Below are positions 24,973 to 33,826 of a stretch of DNA of 64,000 nt, piece after piece. Source of the DNA: Variovorax sp. 679 (lineage in GTDB: Bacteria; Pseudomonadota; Gammaproteobacteria; Burkholderiales; Burkholderiaceae_C); NCBI RefSeq assembly GCF_003952185.1, contig NZ_RXFS01000007.1, forward strand, positions 1-64,000, in the 5' to 3' direction. The notes beneath the pieces were generated by a model that was given only the letters and a program-made list of their open reading frames with translations, made no database searches and was not told the DNA's origin. The stretch's first letter is position 1. Every line of letters starts with the position of its first letter. The position numbers and the translations under genes were made by a program.

Positions 24973-25221
24973 TCACGCCGTCTCGATGACGGCCAGCACC
25001 TGGCCCGGATCGACCGGCTCGGCGTTCTCGACCACGAAGCGCTGCAGGCGGCCGGCCGCATCGGCCGTGACTTCGCTGAACTGCTTCATCACCTCGACCA
25101 GGCCCAGCACGTCGCCCACGGCCACGATGTCGCCTTCGGCCTTGAAAGGCGGCGCGTCGGGCGCCGAGCGGCGATAGAAAGTGCCCGGCAGCGGGCTCAG
25201 GACTTCGTGGGTAGCGGACAT
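24973..25221 (-). CDS. Small biotin carboxyl carrier domain protein
   Basis: An 82-residue single biotinyl domain. The attachment site is EVMKQF with K46; the usual AMKM is here VMKQ, a variant often seen in carriers outside acetyl-CoA carboxylase. It begins SATHEVLSPLPGTFYRR and lacks the Pro/Ala-rich linker of AccB. It lies between pxpA and the carboxylase gene with gaps of 43 and 11 bases. It carries carboxybiotin from the carboxylase to the PxpBC carboxyltransferase in the proposed pathway. Confidence 0.9.
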   Translation of the reverse strand: MSATHEVLSPLPGTFYRRSAPDAPPFKAEGDIVAVGDVLGLVEVMKQFSEVTADAAGRLQRFVVENAEPVDPGQVLAVIETA

Positions 25222-25264
25222 CGATGCACTCCTGGAACAAGAACGGGAAGAAACGCGAGAGCGG

Positions 25265-26044
25265 TCAGGCCCCTGCTGGCGCGGCAGGGCCGGCGATGCG
25301 GATGCCGTGGTCGGCAAGGGCGCGCCGCGTGGCCTGCACCAGCGCGAGCGCACCGGGCGTGTCGCTGTGGATGCAGACCGAGTCGAAGCCGATAGCAACA
25401 TCCTTGCCTTCGACCGTGCGCACCAGCCCCTCGGTGCAGGCGCGCAGCACCTTCGCAGCCACGGCGTCGGGGTCGAGCGCGCCGACGCGGCGGGTGAAGA
25501 CGATGGAGCCGCTCAGGTCGTAGTCGCGGTCGGCATAGAACTCGCGCACCACCGGCTGGCCGAGTTCGCGCGCCACCTGGAAAGTGACCGATGCCTCCAT
25601 GCAGAAGAGGCGCAGCGTGGGCTCGATCTGCCGCAGCGCGGAGACCAGCGCGCGCGACAGCGCCTCGTCGCGCGCCGCATGCATGTAGAGCGCGCCGTGC
25701 GGCTTGATGTGCTGCAGCTTCATGCCCGCCAGCCGCGCGAACTCGCGCAGCGCGCCGAGCTGGTAGACCATGTCGTTGACCAGCTCGTCGGCCGGCGCGT
25801 TGATGTGGCGGCGCCCGAACCCCACCAGGTCGCGAAAGCCCGGATGCGCCCCGATGCCCACGCCGTGCTCGCGGGCCAGCGCCACCATCCTGCGCATGAT
25901 GTTCGGATCGCCCGCATGGAAGCCGGTGGCGATGTTGGCCGAGCTGATCAGCGGCATGAGCTGCTCGTCGACACCGTCGCCGATGGTCCAGGGGCCGAAG
26001 CCTTCGCCCATGTCGGAATTCAGATCGATCAGCGTCTTCTTCAC
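25265..26044 (-). CDS. pxpA: 5-oxoprolinase subunit A / LamB-YcsF family
   Basis: A 259-residue LamB/YcsF protein. Landmarks are [65 protein letters not shown], and [12 protein letters not shown]. Family members hydrolyse the ring of 5-oxoproline with PxpBC; the fungal LamB namesake is required for 2-pyrrolidinone use (established genetics). GTG 26044 gives [13 protein letters not shown], matching the usual family N-terminus, with AAAGG upstream. An ATG at 26086 is the alternative. It is first in the nine-gene operon. Confidence 0.87.
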   Translation of the reverse strand: MKKTLIDLNSDMGEGFGPWTIGDGVDEQLMPLISSANIATGFHAGDPNIMRRMVALAREHGVGIGAHPGFRDLVGFGRRHINAPADELVNDMVYQLGALREFARLAGMKLQHIKPHGALYMHAARDEALSRALVSALRQIEPTLRLFCMEASVTFQVARELGQPVVREFYADRDYDLSGSIVFTRRVGALDPDAVAAKVLRACTEGLVRTVEGKDVAIGFDSVCIHSDTPGALALVQATRRALADHGIRIAGPAAPAGA

Positions 26045-26112
26045 GTCTCGCAGCCTTTGTTTGGTGGCATCGCCGAAAAGCGGCAATGCAGGACAGGGCG
26101 AAGATTAGTGAG

Positions 26113-26168
26113 CGGTCGAAAGACCGAAAAGCATTGTTTTCGAGTGGCCCGATATCTGAAAAACAGAT
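26113..26168. promoter_or_regulatory. LysR-type box and hairpin in the pxpA/lysR spacer
   Basis: ATCTG-AAAAA-CAGAT (26154-26168) is a perfect palindrome containing T-N11-A, the classical LysR-type binding motif. CGGTC-GAAA-GACCG (26113-26126) is a nearby stem-loop. Both lie between divergent pxpA and the LysR gene. Confidence 0.6.
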
Positions 26169-26284
26169 TCGGCAACGGCGCGGATTGAGCGCTACGCTGG
26201 AGGGAATCGTTTCTCCGGTATCGGGTTTGCGCCTTCGGGAGCCCGCTGCCAGCGCACCCGGAAATACCCTGAGGAAGCCGCACC

Positions 26285-27211
26285 ATGTCCCTGACCCTTC
26301 GCCAGCTCAAGTACTTCTCGGCCGTGGCCGAGGTGGGGCGCATCTCGCATGCGGCGCTCCAGCTCAACATCTCGCAGTCGGCCGTGACCACCGCGATCCG
26401 GGAGCTGGAGGAACTGATGGGGCAGCAGCTGTTCGAGCGGCACCCCCACGGCGTGGAACTCACCAAGGCGGGGCGGCGCTTCCTGAGCCATGCCTACGCG
26501 GTGCTCTCGGCCGCGGACGAGGCGATCCGCATGCCGCACGAGGGAGAGAACGTCGAAGGCTCGCTGACCATCGCGGCGAGCTACACGGTGCTGGGCTACT
26601 TCCTGCCGCACCACCTGCAGCGCTTCGAGCAGCTGCATCCGCAGGTCACGGTCAAGGTGCACGAGGTGGCGCGCGAGGCCATCGAGGAGGGCCTGATCAC
26701 GCAGCGCTACGACATCGGCGTGGTGCTCACGTCCAACGTGGTGCTGCGCGAGCTTTCGCTGGAGACCTTCTTCGGTTCGCAGCGCAGGCTGTGGGTGCCG
26801 GCCAAGCACCCGCTGCTCGACAAGGCCGAGGTGACGCTGGCCGACGTGGCGGCCGAACCTTACATCATGCTCACGGTGGATGAAGCGGCGGCCACCGCGC
26901 TCAAGTACTGGAGCAAGACGCCGCACCAGCCCAAGGTGCGGCTGCGCACCAGTTCGGTGGAGGCGGTGCGCAGCACGGTGGCCAACGGGCTCGGCGTGAC
27001 GGTGCTGTCGGACATGGTCTACCGCCCCTGGTCGCTGGAGGGCAAGCGCATCGAGACCATCAACCTGCGCGACGCGGTGCCGACGATGAACATCGGGCTG
27101 GGGTGGAAGCAGGGCATCGAGTTCTCGCCGGCCATGACGGCGTTCCGCGACTACTTCCGGCAGCTCTTCCTGGAGCCCGCTTCCGCGCGCTCGGGACGAA
27201 GCCGGCTCTGA
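26285..27211 (+). CDS. LysR-family regulator of the pxp/lactam operon
   Basis: A 308-residue LysR-type regulator. The N-terminal winged HTH is LRQLKYFSAVAEVGRISHAA with ISQSAVTTAIRELEELMGQQ; the effector-binding domain follows from about residue 90. It is divergent from pxpA with a T-N11-A palindrome in the spacer, so it probably activates or represses the nine-gene operon in response to the lactam or its product. The length is standard. The effector is unknown. Confidence 0.9.
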   Translation: MSLTLRQLKYFSAVAEVGRISHAALQLNISQSAVTTAIRELEELMGQQLFERHPHGVELTKAGRRFLSHAYAVLSAADEAIRMPHEGENVEGSLTIAASYTVLGYFLPHHLQRFEQLHPQVTVKVHEVAREAIEEGLITQRYDIGVVLTSNVVLRELSLETFFGSQRRLWVPAKHPLLDKAEVTLADVAAEPYIMLTVDEAAATALKYWSKTPHQPKVRLRTSSVEAVRSTVANGLGVTVLSDMVYRPWSLEGKRIETINLRDAVPTMNIGLGWKQGIEFSPAMTAFRDYFRQLFLEPASARSGRSRL

Positions 27212-27250
27212 GCGCGGCGCCCCGGCAGGGCCGCGATGGCGACGCGAACC

Positions 27251-27291
27251 TAAGGGCTATTCGGTATAGGTCAGGTAGCAGTCAGCCCTTA
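27251..27291. promoter_or_regulatory. Inverted repeat upstream of the second Bug receptor
   Basis: TAAGGGCT (27251-27258) and AGCCCTTA (27284-27291) are perfect 8-base inverted arms 25 bases apart, ending 40 bases before the ATG at 27332. It could be an operator pair or a leader stem. Confidence 0.35.
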
Positions 27292-27331
27292 AGATCGCGG
27301 CGTTTTTATCACCCCCCTTTTCGGAGACGAC

Positions 27332-28306
27332 ATGAAGAAACTGTTCGCCCTCGCGGCGATTGCCGCCGCGGCCGTCGGTGCCCACGCCCAGGACTTCCCC
27401 GCGGGCAAGACCGTGACCCTGGTGGTGCCTTTCGCTGCCGGCGGCCCGACCGACCGCGTGGCGCGCGACCTGGCGGAAGCCATGCAGAAGACGCTCGGCA
27501 CCACCATCGTGGTGGACAACACCGCGGGCGCGGGCAGTTCCATCGGCACCGCCAAGGTGGCGCGCGCCAACCCCGACGGCTACACGCTGCTGCTGAATCA
27601 CATCGGCATGTCGACGATGCCGGCGCTCTATCGCAAGCTGCCCTTCAACGTCGAGACCGACTTCGAATACCTGGGCATGGTCAACGAAGTGCCGATGACG
27701 ATGATCGGCAAGCCCGGCCTGCCCGCCAACAACTACAAGGAACTGACGACCTGGATCGCCGCCAACAAGGGCAAGATCAACCTGGGCAACGCGGGCCTGG
27801 GCGCCGCCTCGCACCTGTGCGGCCTGTTGTTCCAGAGCGCGCTGAAGGTCGAGATGACGCCGGTTCCCTACAAGGGCACGGCACCGGCCATCGCCGACCT
27901 GCTGGGCGGCCAGATCGACCTGCTGTGCGACCAGACCACCAACACCACGTCGCAGATCGAGGCCAAGAAGGTCAAGGCCTATGCGGTGACCACGAGCAAG
28001 CGCCTGACCACGCCCGCGCTGAAGGACCTGCCGACGCTGGACGAGTCGGGCCTGAAGGGCTTCGAGGTGGCGATCTGGCACGGCGTGTACGCGCCCAAGG
28101 GCACGCCCGCACCGGTGCTGAAGAAGCTCAACGAGGCCATCAAGGCGGCGATGAAGGATCCGGGCTTCATCCAGCGCGAAGAAGCGCTGGGCGCGGTGAT
28201 CACCACCGACAAGCGCACCGAGCCGGCCGAGCACAAGAAGTTCGTCTCGGCTGAAATCGCCAAGTGGGGCCCGATCATCAAGGCCGCCGGCGTGTACGCC
28301 GACTGA
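27332..28306 (+). CDS. Bug/TctC-family periplasmic solute-binding receptor
   Basis: A 324-residue orphan Bug/TctC receptor. The signal peptide is MKKLFALAAIAAAAVGAHAQ, then [47 protein letters not shown] and VPYKGTAPAIADLLGGQIDL are family landmarks. The two cysteines in SHLCG and DLLCDQ are at the typical disulfide positions of one Bug subgroup. ATG 27332 is preceded by GGAG. A strong intrinsic terminator follows at 28341. It stands alone downstream of the LysR gene. No TctAB is nearby, and the ligand is unknown. Confidence 0.92.
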   Translation: MKKLFALAAIAAAAVGAHAQDFPAGKTVTLVVPFAAGGPTDRVARDLAEAMQKTLGTTIVVDNTAGAGSSIGTAKVARANPDGYTLLLNHIGMSTMPALYRKLPFNVETDFEYLGMVNEVPMTMIGKPGLPANNYKELTTWIAANKGKINLGNAGLGAASHLCGLLFQSALKVEMTPVPYKGTAPAIADLLGGQIDLLCDQTTNTTSQIEAKKVKAYAVTTSKRLTTPALKDLPTLDESGLKGFEVAIWHGVYAPKGTPAPVLKKLNEAIKAAMKDPGFIQREEALGAVITTDKRTEPAEHKKFVSAEIAKWGPIIKAAGVYAD

Positions 28307-28340
28307 TCGAAATACCACTGCCTTCACGCGCAGCCGCAAG

Positions 28341-28373
28341 GCCGCCTGAGCCCCCTGGGCCAGGCGGCTTTTT
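28341..28373 (+). terminator. Intrinsic terminator after the Bug receptor gene
   Basis: GCCGCCTG (28341-28348), a 12-base loop, then CAGGCGGC followed by TTTTT. An 8-bp GC-rich stem with a T5 tract 35 bases after the stop codon at 28306 is a textbook rho-independent terminator. Confidence 0.9.
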
Positions 28374-28418
28374 CGTTATGCTGGCCGGGATTCTTCTTCC
28401 ACTCTCCTGCCCTCCTTC

Positions 28419-29153
28419 ATGCGTTTTCGCGGCGCGGCCTTTTCCGTCTTCCTGGCCCTGCTGGCGCAGGAGGGCGCGGCCCGGCCGCAGACGCTGCTGT
28501 GGGTGTGGGATCGGCCCCAGCTCTTCTCCGCATTGCCCGAAGACACGGGCGTGGCCTACCTGCATGCCACGGTGCTGCTGAGCGGCGAGCGCAGCCGCAC
28601 CACGTGGCGCCAATGGCCGCTGCGCATCGCGCCCGGCACCACGGTGATGCCGGTGATCCACGTCACGCTCGACAACCTCGCGCCCTCGACCGTCGACGAC
28701 GCGCAGCAGCAGGCCATCGCCGACGCCGTCGAGCACGCGGCGAAGCAGGGCAACCGCTCGGGCTGGGTGCAGCTCGACTTCGAGGCGCGGCACAGCCAAC
28801 GCGAGGCGTATGTCGCGCTGCTCAAGCGCCTGCAGCCGCTGCGCGCAAGCGGCGTGCGCCTCTCGGCCACCGCGCTCGCCTCGTGGTGCATGAGCGATCC
28901 GTGGTTGCCCTCCGGCCTGCTCGACGAGATCGTTCCGATGTACTTCCGCATGGGCGCGGAAGCCTCGCGCATCCGACAGCGGCTCGACGCGACAGGGGCG
29001 GCCACGGTGCCGGCCTGCCGCGACGCGGCGGGACTGATGTTCGGCGAGACATGGCCCGTTCTCGGCAGCGTGAAGCGGCGCTATGTATTCCACGCGGGCG
29101 CATGGAAGAACGAAGACTTCGAACAACTCGGCAACAGGGATTCGCATAAATGA
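28419..29153 (+). CDS. DUF3142-like predicted secreted protein
   Basis: A 244-residue protein with a short signal-like N-terminus (AFSVFLALLAQEGAA) and then LLWVWDRPQLFSALP. Strand motifs such as VMPVIHVTLDN, GWVQLDFEARHSQREAY, and VRLSATALASWCMSDPWLP look like a TIM-barrel glycosidase-type fold. The WVQLDFEA-type segment resembles the DUF3142 group. No catalytic assignment can be made. It is coupled to the next gene by ATGA overlap, and the pair forms a two-gene operon after a terminator. Confidence 0.65.
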   Translation: MRFRGAAFSVFLALLAQEGAARPQTLLWVWDRPQLFSALPEDTGVAYLHATVLLSGERSRTTWRQWPLRIAPGTTVMPVIHVTLDNLAPSTVDDAQQQAIADAVEHAAKQGNRSGWVQLDFEARHSQREAYVALLKRLQPLRASGVRLSATALASWCMSDPWLPSGLLDEIVPMYFRMGAEASRIRQRLDATGAATVPACRDAAGLMFGETWPVLGSVKRRYVFHAGAWKNEDFEQLGNRDSHK

Positions 29154-31567
29154 TTCTTTCAACGGCAAACACGATGCGCGCCGGCGCCAGGCTGCTCGCA
29201 ATGGCAGCGCTGCTCGGCACTGCTGCGGCACATGCCAGCGGCGGCGGTGACCCCGAAGACCTGTTCTTCGCCACCACCCGGCCCGACCAGCCGGTGCGCG
29301 AGTTCGTCGAACGGCCCGCGGGCTACTACACCAGCTACCTCGTGCCCTACCAGGTGCTCTGGTACTGGCGCCTGCACGGCCAGGCCTTCTCTCCCGATGC
29401 CGTGCGCGCCTTCACCGGCCTGCTGGAGAAGCTGCCGCGCGAAGACAACAGCATGGGCGAGACGGACGACGCCTGGACCGAATGGCGCAAGGCACGCGAC
29501 GAGGCCCTGGCGAAGCTCGATCCGCAGTCGTCCCACGACAAGCCTTCTATACCGCCGCCGTCGCAGCAACAGCCGAACTGGAACGCCGCAACCCTGCAGG
29601 CGGACCCGAACTGTTTCTACGGCGACGCCTTCCGCAATGCCACGAAGACGCTGGCGCAGCGCATGACGCGCGCGGCCGGCGACAAGTCGGCCGGCCCCTT
29701 CGTGCTGCATTGGCTGAAGGCGCAGGACGCCGTGTTCGACACCTGCAACAAGGCGCCCGGCACTGTCCCCGGGCTGCCGCAGAACGCACCCGCCTGGCTG
29801 CAGGCCGACCACGCCTACCAGCTGGCCGCACAGCGCTTCTATGCCGGCGACTTCGACGAAGCCGACACCGCATTCACGGCCATCTCGGCGGACAAGGCCA
29901 GCGCCTGGCGCGACCTCGCTGCCTACATGCGGCTGCGCGTGCTGGCGCGGCAGAACCCGGGCGATGCGCCTTCGGACGGCTCGCAGGACAAGAAGGAAAG
30001 CGCCGAGGCCCTCAAGCAGCAGGCCGAGCTCACGAAGGAGGTCGACGCCATCGCGCTGCCGCTGCTGAAGAACCCGCGCCTGAAGGCGCTGCACCCCTCG
30101 GTGCACCGGCTGGCAGAGGCGCTGCGCATCCGCTACCTGCTGCCCGCCACGCGCATGCAGCGGCTGGCCGACGGCCTGAAGACCATGGGCAGCACGCCCG
30201 ACGCGGCCGCCGCGAAGCTGCTGCTGCTGAACCACGAGTTCCGCGCCTGCGGGTTCTTCGGAGGCTGCAACTACATCGGCCCGGCACAGACTTCCGACCT
30301 CGTGCAGTGGCTCAGCACCGTGCGCGGCTTCGACGGTCCGGGCAGTGGCACCGAGCCGAACGGCAAATGGCGCGAGACGCTGAGCTGGAACCGCTACCAG
30401 CGCACGCACGATCTCGCATGGCTGATGGCTGCCGCGAGCCTGGTGCCGGTGGCCGCCACGAACGACGACAAGCGCGAGACCGAACTGCAGGCCGCGCTGG
30501 CGGCGGTGCCCGAGGATCATCCGGCGCGCTTCGCCGCCACGCAGCTGCGCGCGCAGCGCCTGTTCGCGCAAGGCCGCTACAAGGAGGTGCGCGAGCTCGT
30601 GGCCAATGCGGGCGATTCGCCGCTGATCGCGCGCAGCCCCTCGGGGCAGAACCTCGTGAAGGCCCTGCTGCTGCCGACGGCCGCTTCGGAAGAAGAGTGG
30701 CGCCGCCTCGCGATCCGTCCCGTGGTCGCGCGCCGCGATCCCGAGGCGATGGAGGCGAAGCCGAATGCGGTGCCGCTGGCCAGCACCTTCGACGACGACG
30801 CGATGCGCTTCCTCAACACGCGCGCGCCGCTGCCGATGTGGCTGCGCCTGGCCGCCGACCCCGCCCTGTCGCCCGCGCTGCGCGACAGCCTGCTCGAAAC
30901 CGCGTGGACCCGCGCGGTGCTGGCCGAGGACTACCCCATGGCCCGCCGCGCGGCGCAGATGCGCATCGCATCGCAGGCGCCTGCGGCAAAGGGCGCCGAC
31001 CCGATCGCCGGCATCCGGCGCTCCGTCGCGCTGGCGGACACGGACACCGCCGGCTGGCATCGCCTGCTGCTGGAGCGCATGGCGAGCACCACCGAGGTCC
31101 TGCTGCCTCCGCATTGGCCGAGTGCCGAAGGCATCCGGCCCACGCCGCTCAGGCTCGGGCCCGCGACAGACGACCGCAGCGGCGTCGCTGTCGGCAGCTA
31201 CGGCAAGTGGTGCCGTCCGCTCGGCGTGGTGACCGCGGGCCCGCAGGCGGCCACGGCGGCCGAATTCGAGATGCCCGCGTTCCTGCCGCAGGAAGAGCGC
31301 GCGCAGCAGGCCGCGCTGGTCGAGAAGCTGCGCGCGATGCCGCCCGACTCGGTCTACTTCACCCAGGAAAGCCTGGCGCTGATGCAGCGCGACCGCGCCG
31401 ATCCGCTGGTGCCGCAAGCGCTGTCGGTCGCGGTGAAGATGGCGCGCTACACCTGCCAGGACAAGGCGGTGGGCGACTGGTCGCGCAAGGGCCTGCAGGC
31501 CCTGCACGCGAACTACCCGAAGTCGGGCTGGGCCGCCAGCACCCAGTACTGGTACGGCGGCCGATAG
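29150..31567 (+). CDS. Large periplasmic helical-repeat protein of unknown function
   Basis: An 805-residue protein with a signal peptide (about residues 1-30, ending AAHAS). The rest is alpha-helical with TPR-like stretches (for example LAAQRFYAGDFDEADTAFTA, and later RLFAQGRYKEVRELV). It starts with DPEDLFFATTRPDQPVREF. No enzyme motif was recognised. ATGA overlap with the DUF3142-like gene implies joint synthesis and likely joint function at the cell envelope. It ends 12 bases from the convergent PQQ dehydrogenase gene. Confidence 0.7.
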   Translation: MILSTANTMRAGARLLAMAALLGTAAAHASGGGDPEDLFFATTRPDQPVREFVERPAGYYTSYLVPYQVLWYWRLHGQAFSPDAVRAFTGLLEKLPREDNSMGETDDAWTEWRKARDEALAKLDPQSSHDKPSIPPPSQQQPNWNAATLQADPNCFYGDAFRNATKTLAQRMTRAAGDKSAGPFVLHWLKAQDAVFDTCNKAPGTVPGLPQNAPAWLQADHAYQLAAQRFYAGDFDEADTAFTAISADKASAWRDLAAYMRLRVLARQNPGDAPSDGSQDKKESAEALKQQAELTKEVDAIALPLLKNPRLKALHPSVHRLAEALRIRYLLPATRMQRLADGLKTMGSTPDAAAAKLLLLNHEFRACGFFGGCNYIGPAQTSDLVQWLSTVRGFDGPGSGTEPNGKWRETLSWNRYQRTHDLAWLMAAASLVPVAATNDDKRETELQAALAAVPEDHPARFAATQLRAQRLFAQGRYKEVRELVANAGDSPLIARSPSGQNLVKALLLPTAASEEEWRRLAIRPVVARRDPEAMEAKPNAVPLASTFDDDAMRFLNTRAPLPMWLRLAADPALSPALRDSLLETAWTRAVLAEDYPMARRAAQMRIASQAPAAKGADPIAGIRRSVALADTDTAGWHRLLLERMASTTEVLLPPHWPSAEGIRPTPLRLGPATDDRSGVAVGSYGKWCRPLGVVTAGPQAATAAEFEMPAFLPQEERAQQAALVEKLRAMPPDSVYFTQESLALMQRDRADPLVPQALSVAVKMARYTCQDKAVGDWSRKGLQALHANYPKSGWAASTQYWYGGR

Positions 31568-31579
31568 GAGGAGCGGTCC

Positions 31580-33694
31580 TTACTTCGGGCGTACGGCGTC
31601 GGCCGTCCCCTGGATGAAGGCCTTGATGCTCTCGATGTCGTCGTTGGAGAGCTTGCCCGTGAAGTCGGGCATGCCGCGCGCCATGGCCGGGCCCTTGAGC
31701 ACGAACTTGTCGAGGTTCTCGATGTAGGCCGCGTCCATGTAGCCGAGGTTGGGGATGTTGCCGCCGCGGTCCACGCCCGGCACGCCGTGGCAGAAGACGC
31801 AGTTGCTCACGTAGAGCATGGTGCCGGCCTGGACCTTGGCGGGGTCGTACTTCACGCCCTGCACCAGCTTGTCCATGCGGTACTGCACGAAGTCGGGCAT
31901 CTTGGCCGTGCCGCCCACCGCAAAGGTGTAGACCGTGCCCGGTCCCTGCCGCTCGGTGGCACGCTGCGCGAGGCCGTACACGCCGCCCCAGCCCACCGCG
32001 ACAGACACGTACTGCTTGCCGTCGACCATGTACGTCGACGGTGCCGCCACCACGCCGGTGCCGGTGGGCGTCTCCCACAGCTTCTGGCCGGTCTTCGCGT
32101 TGTAGGCCAGCAGGCGTCCGTCGGCCGTGCCCTGGAACACGAGGTTGCCGGCGGTTGTGAGGGTGCCGCCGTTCCACGGCGATGCGTAGTCCACGCCCCA
32201 GGCTTCCTTCTGCGCCACCGGGTCCCAGGCCACGAGGCGGCCGAAGGGCTTGCTCTTGGGCGGCTCGGCGTTGGCGAACTTGGCGAGGTTCCAGCCCAGG
32301 CCCGCATGCGGGCGGCCGGGCACGTCCTCGTTGAACTTCCAGTCCTTGTCGTCCATGAGGTTGATCGGCACGTGCTGCGCGGGCAGGTAGGCGAAGCCGG
32401 TCTGCGGGTTGAACGACATCGGGTGCCAGTTGTGCGCGCCGAACGGCCCCGGAATGGCGTCGTAGGGCTTGGTGCCGTCGCGCGCGGCGGCAAGCTCGAT
32501 GGGCCGGCCGTTCTTGTCGTAGCCCGTGGCCCAGTTCACTTCGGTGAAGTTCTTCGCCGAGATGAACTTGCCGCTGGTGCGGTCGATGACGAAGAAGAAG
32601 CCGTTCTTCGGCGCATGCAGCAGCACCTTGCGCGACTTGCCCGCGATCTTCACGTTGGCCAGGATCATCGACTGCGTGGAGGTGTAGTCCCAGTTGTCGC
32701 CGGGCGTCTCCTGGTAGTGCCACACGTACTTGCCGGTGTCGGGGTTGAGCGCCACCACCGAGCCCAGGTAGAGGTTGTCGCCGCCCTTGGGGCTGCGCGC
32801 CTTGTGCGACCAGGGCGAGCCGTTGCCGGTGCCCACGTACATCAGGTTGAGCTCGGGGTCGAAGGCGAAGCTGTCCCACGCGGTGCCGCCGCCGCCGGCT
32901 TCCCAGTACTTGCCGCTCGGGTCCCAGGTCTTGGCGGCGCGCGCCATCGACTCGTCCTCGAAAGGCTTGCCCGGGTCGCCCGGCACCACGAACCAGCGCC
33001 ACTTCTGGTCGCCCGTCTTCGCGTCGTAGGCGGTGACGAAGCCGCGCACGCCGTACTCGGCGCCGCCGTTGCCGATGATGACCTTGCCCTTGAACACGCG
33101 CGGCGCGCCGGTGATGGTGTAGCTGCCCTTCTGGCCCTCGATGGTGTTCTTCTCCCACACCTTCTGGCCGGTGGCCGCATCGAGCGCGATGAGGCGACCG
33201 TCGTAGGCGGCCACGTAGACCTTGCCTTCGTAGATCGCAACGCCCCGGTTCACCACGTCGCAGCAGCCCTTGAAGCCTTTGGACTTATCGACCTGCGGAT
33301 CGAAGGTCCACAGCCGCTGCCCGGTGCGCGTGTCGATGGCATGCACCACGCTCCACGAGGCGGTGATGTACATGATGCCGTCCACCACCAGCGGCGTGGC
33401 TTCCACGCCGCGCGTGGACTCGAGGTTGTACGACCAGACCAGCCCCAGCTGCCCGACGTTGCCGGCGTTCACCTGGTCGAGCTGGCTGAAGCGCGATTCG
33501 GAATAGTCGAGCCCCACGCTGGGCCAGTCGGGCGTCTTCTTCTGCGCGGCGTTGGCGCGGATGAAGCTGCCGTCGACTCGTTTCGTCGCGGCTGCGGCGC
33601 GGTCCTGTGCATTCTGGGCCGTGGCCGCCGTCGTCGCGCCCAGGCACAGCAATGCGCCGGCGAGCACGAGCAGCCCGGAGTGTGTTTTTTTCAT
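31580..33694 (-). CDS. PQQ-dependent quinohaemoprotein alcohol dehydrogenase (type II)
   Basis: A 704-residue periplasmic enzyme. After the signal peptide (to about residue 27), an eight-bladed propeller carries the vicinal disulfide Cys144-Cys145 (GCCD), E213 (GNGGAEYG), N291 (GTGNGSPW) and catalytic D336 in DNWDYTST. The residue two after D336 is Thr, not Asp, so it is the calcium type rather than lanthanide type. A fused cytochrome c domain has C632-VF-C635-H636, with M675 as a likely axial ligand. It oxidises alcohols or aldehydes, passing electrons inside the periplasm. ATG 33694 has AGGAG. No pqq biosynthesis genes are present here. Confidence 0.93.
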   Translation of the reverse strand: MKKTHSGLLVLAGALLCLGATTAATAQNAQDRAAAATKRVDGSFIRANAAQKKTPDWPSVGLDYSESRFSQLDQVNAGNVGQLGLVWSYNLESTRGVEATPLVVDGIMYITASWSVVHAIDTRTGQRLWTFDPQVDKSKGFKGCCDVVNRGVAIYEGKVYVAAYDGRLIALDAATGQKVWEKNTIEGQKGSYTITGAPRVFKGKVIIGNGGAEYGVRGFVTAYDAKTGDQKWRWFVVPGDPGKPFEDESMARAAKTWDPSGKYWEAGGGGTAWDSFAFDPELNLMYVGTGNGSPWSHKARSPKGGDNLYLGSVVALNPDTGKYVWHYQETPGDNWDYTSTQSMILANVKIAGKSRKVLLHAPKNGFFFVIDRTSGKFISAKNFTEVNWATGYDKNGRPIELAAARDGTKPYDAIPGPFGAHNWHPMSFNPQTGFAYLPAQHVPINLMDDKDWKFNEDVPGRPHAGLGWNLAKFANAEPPKSKPFGRLVAWDPVAQKEAWGVDYASPWNGGTLTTAGNLVFQGTADGRLLAYNAKTGQKLWETPTGTGVVAAPSTYMVDGKQYVSVAVGWGGVYGLAQRATERQGPGTVYTFAVGGTAKMPDFVQYRMDKLVQGVKYDPAKVQAGTMLYVSNCVFCHGVPGVDRGGNIPNLGYMDAAYIENLDKFVLKGPAMARGMPDFTGKLSNDDIESIKAFIQGTADAVRPK

Positions 33695-33770
33695 CGCAGG
33701 TCTCCTTTGTGCCTCAAGGATGGTTCTCATGGGCCCGGCGTTCATCTTCGGGATTTCCCCAGTCCGGCGC

Positions 33771-33787
33771 TGTTCCATTGCGGAACA
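33771..33787. promoter_or_regulatory. 17-bp palindrome in the ADH/regulator divergent promoter
   Basis: TGTTCC-ATTGC-GGAACA is a perfect palindrome between the dehydrogenase start (33694) and the regulator start (33827). Fis-type HTH regulators bind TGT..ACA palindromes of this size, so it is the likely site of the protein encoded at 33827. Confidence 0.6.
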
Positions 33788-33826
33788 CATTCGACGCTGG
33801 TCCTGAACCGGGAGGCAGCGAACACC

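Noticed and set aside
33695-33770. Sigma-54 promoter for the PQQ dehydrogenase
   Set aside because: No GG-N10-GC pair with acceptable context was found, and the regulator has no AAA+ domain.
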